Of a stretch of DNA of 26,456 nucleotides, positions 23,147-26,456 are shown in pieces. Under the pieces are notes generated by a model. The model was not told the DNA's origin and did not search any database. It was given only the letters and a program-made list of their open reading frames with translations. How positions within the stretch are numbered: position 1 is the stretch's first letter; each line of letters begins with the position of its first letter. The position numbers and the translations under genes were made by a program. Source of the stretch: an uncultured Fretibacterium sp. (GTDB taxonomy: Bacteria; Synergistota; Synergistia; Synergistales; Aminobacteriaceae); contig CALCEM010000061.1 of the NCBI GenBank assembly GCA_937900285.1, positions 1 through 26,456 of the forward strand, in the 5' to 3' direction.

Positions 23147-24130
23147 TTAAAATCCGTTCGGGTGAGCTTTATGCCATTTCCAAGCAGTTGCGATAATTTC
23201 GGCCATGTCCGTAAATTTTGGACTCCATTTTAAAATTTCGCGAGCTTTATGACTGTCTGCAACCAAACGAGCAGGATCGCCAGCACGTCTCGCACCGATT
23301 TCCAATTTAATTTTTTGTCCAGATGCTTTTTCTGCGGCCGTGATCATTTCCATAACTGAATAACCGTCACCGCTACCCAAATTAAAAATATTACTTTCTC
23401 CGCCGTTGCGTAAATATTCCAGCGCTAAAACATGAGCGTCAGCAATATCGCAAACGTGTACATAATCTCGTATACAAGTGCCGTCTTTAGTCGGGTAATC
23501 ATTTCCAAAAACTGTAACGTGATCGCGTTTTCCGAGTGGAACTTGTAGAATTAACGGAATTAAATGAGTTTCGCATTTATGATCTTCGCCGATTGATCCA
23601 TCGTGCCAAGCTCCGGCGACATTGAAATATCTCAACGAAACATATTTTATATTGCTGACGTTACTGAGCCATTTCATCATTATTTCCATCATGCGTTTAG
23701 ATTCGCCGTAAGGGTTAGTCGGGTTGGTTGGGGCGGTTTCTAAAATCGGAATTTTTTCAGGTTCTCCGTAAGTTGCGGCCGATGATGAAAAAATTATTTT
23801 ATTAATATTATTTCGCTGCATTGCTTCGAGTAAACTTATCATGCCCCACACATTATTATCAAAATATTTTAAAGGCTTCTCAACGCTTTCCCCAACAAGT
23901 GAACACGCACAAAAATGAATTACTGCATCAATTTGATTTTCAGTAAAAATTTTGTCTAGTATTTCGCCGTTTCTGATGTCGCCTTCATAAAATCTTACAC
24001 TGCTCGGAACTGAAGCGCGATGCCCGGTAACTAAATTATCAACGACAATAACATTTTCGCCATGAGCCATAAAAGTCCTTACGTTATGAGAGCCTATGTA
24101 ACCAGCTCCGCCACAAATTAACACTGACAT
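23147..24130 (-). CDS. galE: UDP-glucose 4-epimerase
   Basis: The 327-residue extended SDR interconverts UDP-glucose and UDP-galactose (or the GlcNAc forms). The NAD loop is GGAGYIGS (7-14), followed by VVDNLVTGHRASVP. Catalytic residues lie in FSSSAATYGEP (Ser/Ala/Thr about 115-120) and YGESKRM with Tyr141 and Lys145. YFNVAGAWHDGSIGE, HLIPLILQVPLG, TKDGTCIRDYVHVCDIADAH and NLGSGDGYSVMEMI are characteristic of GalE. AAGGAGTG precedes the ATG. It sits in the polysaccharide operon and probably supplies UDP-galactose or UDP-GalNAc to the glycosyltransferases downstream. Substrate specificity (Glc against GlcNAc) is not decided here. Confidence 0.94.
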   Translation of the reverse strand: MSVLICGGAGYIGSHNVRTFMAHGENVIVVDNLVTGHRASVPSSVRFYEGDIRNGEILDKIFTENQIDAVIHFCACSLVGESVEKPLKYFDNNVWGMISLLEAMQRNNINKIIFSSSAATYGEPEKIPILETAPTNPTNPYGESKRMMEIMMKWLSNVSNIKYVSLRYFNVAGAWHDGSIGEDHKCETHLIPLILQVPLGKRDHVTVFGNDYPTKDGTCIRDYVHVCDIADAHVLALEYLRNGGESNIFNLGSGDGYSVMEMITAAEKASGQKIKLEIGARRAGDPARLVADSHKAREILKWSPKFTDMAEIIATAWKWHKAHPNGF

Positions 24131-24170
24131 TTTAAATTAACACTCCTTTTTTAAGATTTAAAATTTAAAA

Positions 24171-24860
24171 TTAATATTTCACATTCGGGATCGGGTTAAA
24201 CATAACGTCACCAATTCCGACGGACATATCGAAGCTGCTTTTTTTGCTGGTCATTTTTATATCTTTAGGTTTTATTGGTTCGGATTTAATTTTATATAAA
24301 TCTTTTTTGGCTGTACTAGTTGGAATTTTTAAATCCGGTTTATTATTTGTTCCGAATTTTTTTATAACCGCGTCAAAATATTTTGAATTAATATCAGGAT
24401 AGGCGAGCCACCAGTTAATATTATCGATGCTGAAAAATATTTTATTTGTATTTGAACTTCTAGCGGCTTTTAATTTGCTTGAGATTTCGTTTAAATTGAT
24501 CCAGGCATAATCCTCACCGAACCAGGATAAATTACTGTCAGGTGATTCGTAAATAAATAATTTTGCAGAATTAGCGCGTAAATATTTCCTAGCAGATGAA
24601 TTTTTATCTACAAGAACCCCGATCCAAAATGATTTATTTGCATTTGAAAATTTAATATTGCTTGGATTTCTTGTGAAATACTTATTTATTGAATTGCCCG
24701 AATTAAAATTATTTTCGAGATTTGCGACAGCTCCAACCGAATACAATCCGCCGATAATTTTATGAATTTCGAGATCGTCCTGAACTTGAGCATATAAACA
24801 AGCTGGACAAAACGTGAAAATTAAAACCAGCGCGAACAAAAAAATTTTTTTTACATTCAT
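24171..24860 (-). CDS. Secreted protein of unknown function
   Basis: This is a 229-residue protein that I do not recognise. A signal peptide is clear (KKIFLFALVLIFTFCPACLYA, cleavage probably after residue 24); the C21 context is a poor lipobox. The mature part is rich in Asn, Ser and Lys. The features worth noting are IGGLYSVGAVANLENNF near the start, FWIGVLVDKNS, KLFIYESPDSNLSWFGEDYA, IFFSIDNINWWLAYPD, a basic Lys-Pro linker (about 175-205) and the C-terminal GIGDVMFNPIPNVKY. CGGAGATGG lies upstream of the ATG. It is the first gene of the run that includes galE (40-nt gap), which suggests an envelope role. No catalytic motif is visible. Confidence 0.8.
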   Translation of the reverse strand: MNVKKIFLFALVLIFTFCPACLYAQVQDDLEIHKIIGGLYSVGAVANLENNFNSGNSINKYFTRNPSNIKFSNANKSFWIGVLVDKNSSARKYLRANSAKLFIYESPDSNLSWFGEDYAWINLNEISSKLKAARSSNTNKIFFSIDNINWWLAYPDINSKYFDAVIKKFGTNNKPDLKIPTSTAKKDLYKIKSEPIKPKDIKMTSKKSSFDMSVGIGDVMFNPIPNVKY

Positions 24861-25011
24861 AACATGCCATCTCCGAGTTTAAATTTTAGGTGTTAAAAAT
24901 TTTCTCGTGTCATATAATATCAATAATTGAATAATTTTAAATCATTTTGAATTTGAATATATAAATTTATTTTTCAAAACAGTCCGACACAAAATTTTTA
25001 AATATTTTTAA

Positions 25012-25020
25012 TGCTATAAT
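25012..25020 (+). promoter_or_regulatory. Extended -10 promoter of hydG
   Basis: TGCTATAAT is a perfect TATAAT with the TGn extension, giving a leader of about 75 nt before the ATG. There is no convincing -35. GGGGGT (25084-25089) is the ribosome binding site, about 12 nt before the start. Confidence 0.5.
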
Positions 25021-25101
25021 TCAGAAAATTTCTAACCGGGAAGATTATTAATTTAATTTATTTATTCTGACTGGAAAGATCACGGGGGTAAAATTTTAAA
25101 T

Positions 25102-26439
25102 ATGTATGATCCAAAATCTTTAAACGCCGATGATTTTATTAATCACGATGAAATTCTCGACACGTTGATTTACGCTGAAGCTAATAAAAATAATTTTGAT
25201 TTAATTGATTCTCTGCTCGAAAAAGCCCGCCCGAAAATTTCCAAAAATGGAAACGGTTGCACATGTTCAGGGTTAACTCACCGGGAAGCTTCTGTCTTAT
25301 TGGCCTGCGAAGACCAAAATAAAATTAATAAAATGTACGAAGTCGCAGAAGAAATTAAACTCGCCTTTTATGGAAATCGTATCGTGTTATTTGCGCCTCT
25401 TTATTTGTCGAATTATTGTATTAATGGCTGCCTGTATTGTCCGTATCACACTAAAAATAAAAATATTCCTAGAAAAAAATTAACGCAGGAAGAAATTAAA
25501 AATGAAGTCATCGCGCTTCAGGATGTGGGGCATAAACGTTTGGCAATCGAAGCAGGCGAAGACCCTATTAATAATCCGATTGAATATATTTTGGAAAGCA
25601 TTAACACAATTTACAGCGTACACCATAAAAACGGAGATATTAGACGAGTAAATGTAAATATTGCTGCTACAACTGTAGAAAATTATCAAAAATTAAAAGC
25701 TGCAGGAATCGGAACATATATTTTATTTCAGGAAACTTACAACAAAAAAAGATATTTAGAATTACATCCGACAGGCCCAAAACATGATTACAATTATCAC
25801 ACCGAAGCAATGGATCGCGCAATGCAGGGCGGAATTGATGACGTTGGACTCGGCGTTTTATTCGGCCTCGAAGGTTATAAATATGAATTTGCAGGACTCT
25901 TAATGCACGCCGAACATTTAGAAGCAGTACAGGGCGTTGGACCTCACACGATAAGCGTTCCAAGAGTTAAACCGGCCGATGATATTGATCCGGAAGATTT
26001 TAATAACTCGATTCCAGATGAAATTTTTACGAAGATAGCAGCCTGCATCAGATTAGCCGTCCCGTATACCGGCATGATTATTTCAACTCGCGAAAATGAA
26101 AAAGTCCGCGCAAAAATGCTCGAAGTCGGTATTTCGCAGATAAGCGGAGGTTCAAGAACGTCAGTCGGCGGCTACACGGAAGAAGAACGACCCAAAGATA
26201 CCGAGCAATTTGACGTTTCAGACCAAAGAACTCTGGATGAAGTCGTAAGATGGCTGCTTGAAATGGGTAAAATTCCTTCTTTCTGTACTGCATGCTACAG
26301 AGAAGGCAGAACGGGCGACCGGTTTATGTCACTGTGTAAAACCGGACAAATTCAGAACTGCTGTCAGCCAAACGCTTTAATTACGCTAAAAGAATTTCTT
26401 ATGGATTATGCAACAGAGGAAACAAAGAAAATCTTTTAG
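25102..26439 (+). CDS. hydG: [FeFe]-hydrogenase maturase HydG (tyrosine lyase), C-terminus truncated
   Basis: HydG is a radical SAM enzyme that cleaves tyrosine into p-cresol, CO and cyanide and builds the Fe(CO)2(CN) units of the [FeFe]-hydrogenase H-cluster. The radical SAM cluster motif CX3CX2C is C106-ING-C110-LY-C113 in LYLSNYCINGCLYCPYH. The C-terminal CX2CX22C that holds the auxiliary cluster is C395, C398 and C421 (FCTACYREGRTGDRFMSL...NCCQPNAL). Also seen are LAIEAGEDPINNPIEYI, GTYILFQETYNK, GIDDVGLGVLFGLEGYKYEF and GPHTISVPRVKPADD. The apparent stop TAG (26437-26439) lies inside a fold-back repeat that copies positions 26369-26393 in reverse, so the real C-terminus (normally about 20-30 residues longer) is missing. 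hydE and hydF are not in view. Confidence 0.95.
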   Translation: MYDPKSLNADDFINHDEILDTLIYAEANKNNFDLIDSLLEKARPKISKNGNGCTCSGLTHREASVLLACEDQNKINKMYEVAEEIKLAFYGNRIVLFAPLYLSNYCINGCLYCPYHTKNKNIPRKKLTQEEIKNEVIALQDVGHKRLAIEAGEDPINNPIEYILESINTIYSVHHKNGDIRRVNVNIAATTVENYQKLKAAGIGTYILFQETYNKKRYLELHPTGPKHDYNYHTEAMDRAMQGGIDDVGLGVLFGLEGYKYEFAGLLMHAEHLEAVQGVGPHTISVPRVKPADDIDPEDFNNSIPDEIFTKIAACIRLAVPYTGMIISTRENEKVRAKMLEVGISQISGGSRTSVGGYTEEERPKDTEQFDVSDQRTLDEVVRWLLEMGKIPSFCTACYREGRTGDRFMSLCKTGQIQNCCQPNALITLKEFLMDYATEETKKIF

Positions 26440-26456
26440 CGTAATTAAAGCGTTTG
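26369..26456. repeat. Fold-back inverted repeat at the end of the window
   Basis: Positions 26369-26400 and 26425-26456 are reverse complements over 32 bases with one mismatch (26394/26431); the first 25 pairs counted from the outside are perfect. The loop is 24 nt. The left arm is coding sequence inside hydG (QPNALITLKEFL region), so a natural terminator is unlikely. A fold-back artefact of amplification or assembly at the contig end is the simplest reading. Confidence 0.85.

Noticed and set aside
1..26456. tRNA genes, rRNA genes, CRISPR arrays, insertion sequences
   Set aside because: None seen: no cloverleaf candidates in the gaps, no regularly spaced repeats, no transposase motifs.

Overview
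The window looks like the chromosome of an AT-rich anaerobic bacterium, probably with a Gram-negative-type envelope. The evidence is a split alpha/beta glycyl-tRNA synthetase, hydG for [FeFe]-hydrogenase maturation, a WbaP-like lipid-linked sugar pathway, and many membrane hybrid histidine kinases with degenerate GGDEF/EAL proteins. An uncultured gut or rumen lineage such as Synergistota would fit, but this is an inference and the sequence does not settle it. TTG starts are frequent, and extended -10 promoters (TGnTATAAT-like) recur.

Layout. 1-545 (minus): a chimeric junction in which the start of a short-chain dehydrogenase gene runs straight into the C-terminal part of a type III-like DNA methyltransferase. 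584-4754 (minus): an operon of a secreted LysM-like/M23 peptidase, glyQ and glyS, closed by a hairpin terminator. 4755-5057: a divergent promoter region with a decayed CbiX/CbiK-like remnant. 5051-6086 (plus): a TupA-type ATP-grasp gene and its terminator. 6093-7376 (minus): metY. 7470-9458 (minus): argS followed by an FtsB/DivIC-like gene.

9495-18837 is a signalling island around a 231-bp divergent intergenic region. On the minus strand are two tandem hybrid histidine kinases and a PAS-GGDEF-EAL protein whose GGDEF and EAL motifs are both degenerate. On the plus strand are a third hybrid kinase, the only one with an Hpt domain and apparently read from a leaderless mRNA, and a two-part response regulator whose first receiver is degenerate and interrupted by an acidic linker. 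No DNA-binding output domain is visible, so the output is probably protein-protein or c-di-GMP sensing.

18849-24860 (minus) is a six-gene, tightly packed or overlapping run: unknown secreted protein, galE, degenerate PAS-GGDEF protein, rsmA, polyprenyl-phosphate sugar transferase, GT4 glycosyltransferase. It suggests surface-polysaccharide synthesis co-transcribed with a rRNA methyltransferase and a c-di-GMP-type regulator. 25102-end (plus) is hydG, whose last codons run into a 32-bp fold-back inverted repeat at the end of the window. Both ends of the window therefore look like damaged or misassembled sequence, and the genes there should be read with caution. No tRNA, rRNA, CRISPR array or insertion sequence was seen.
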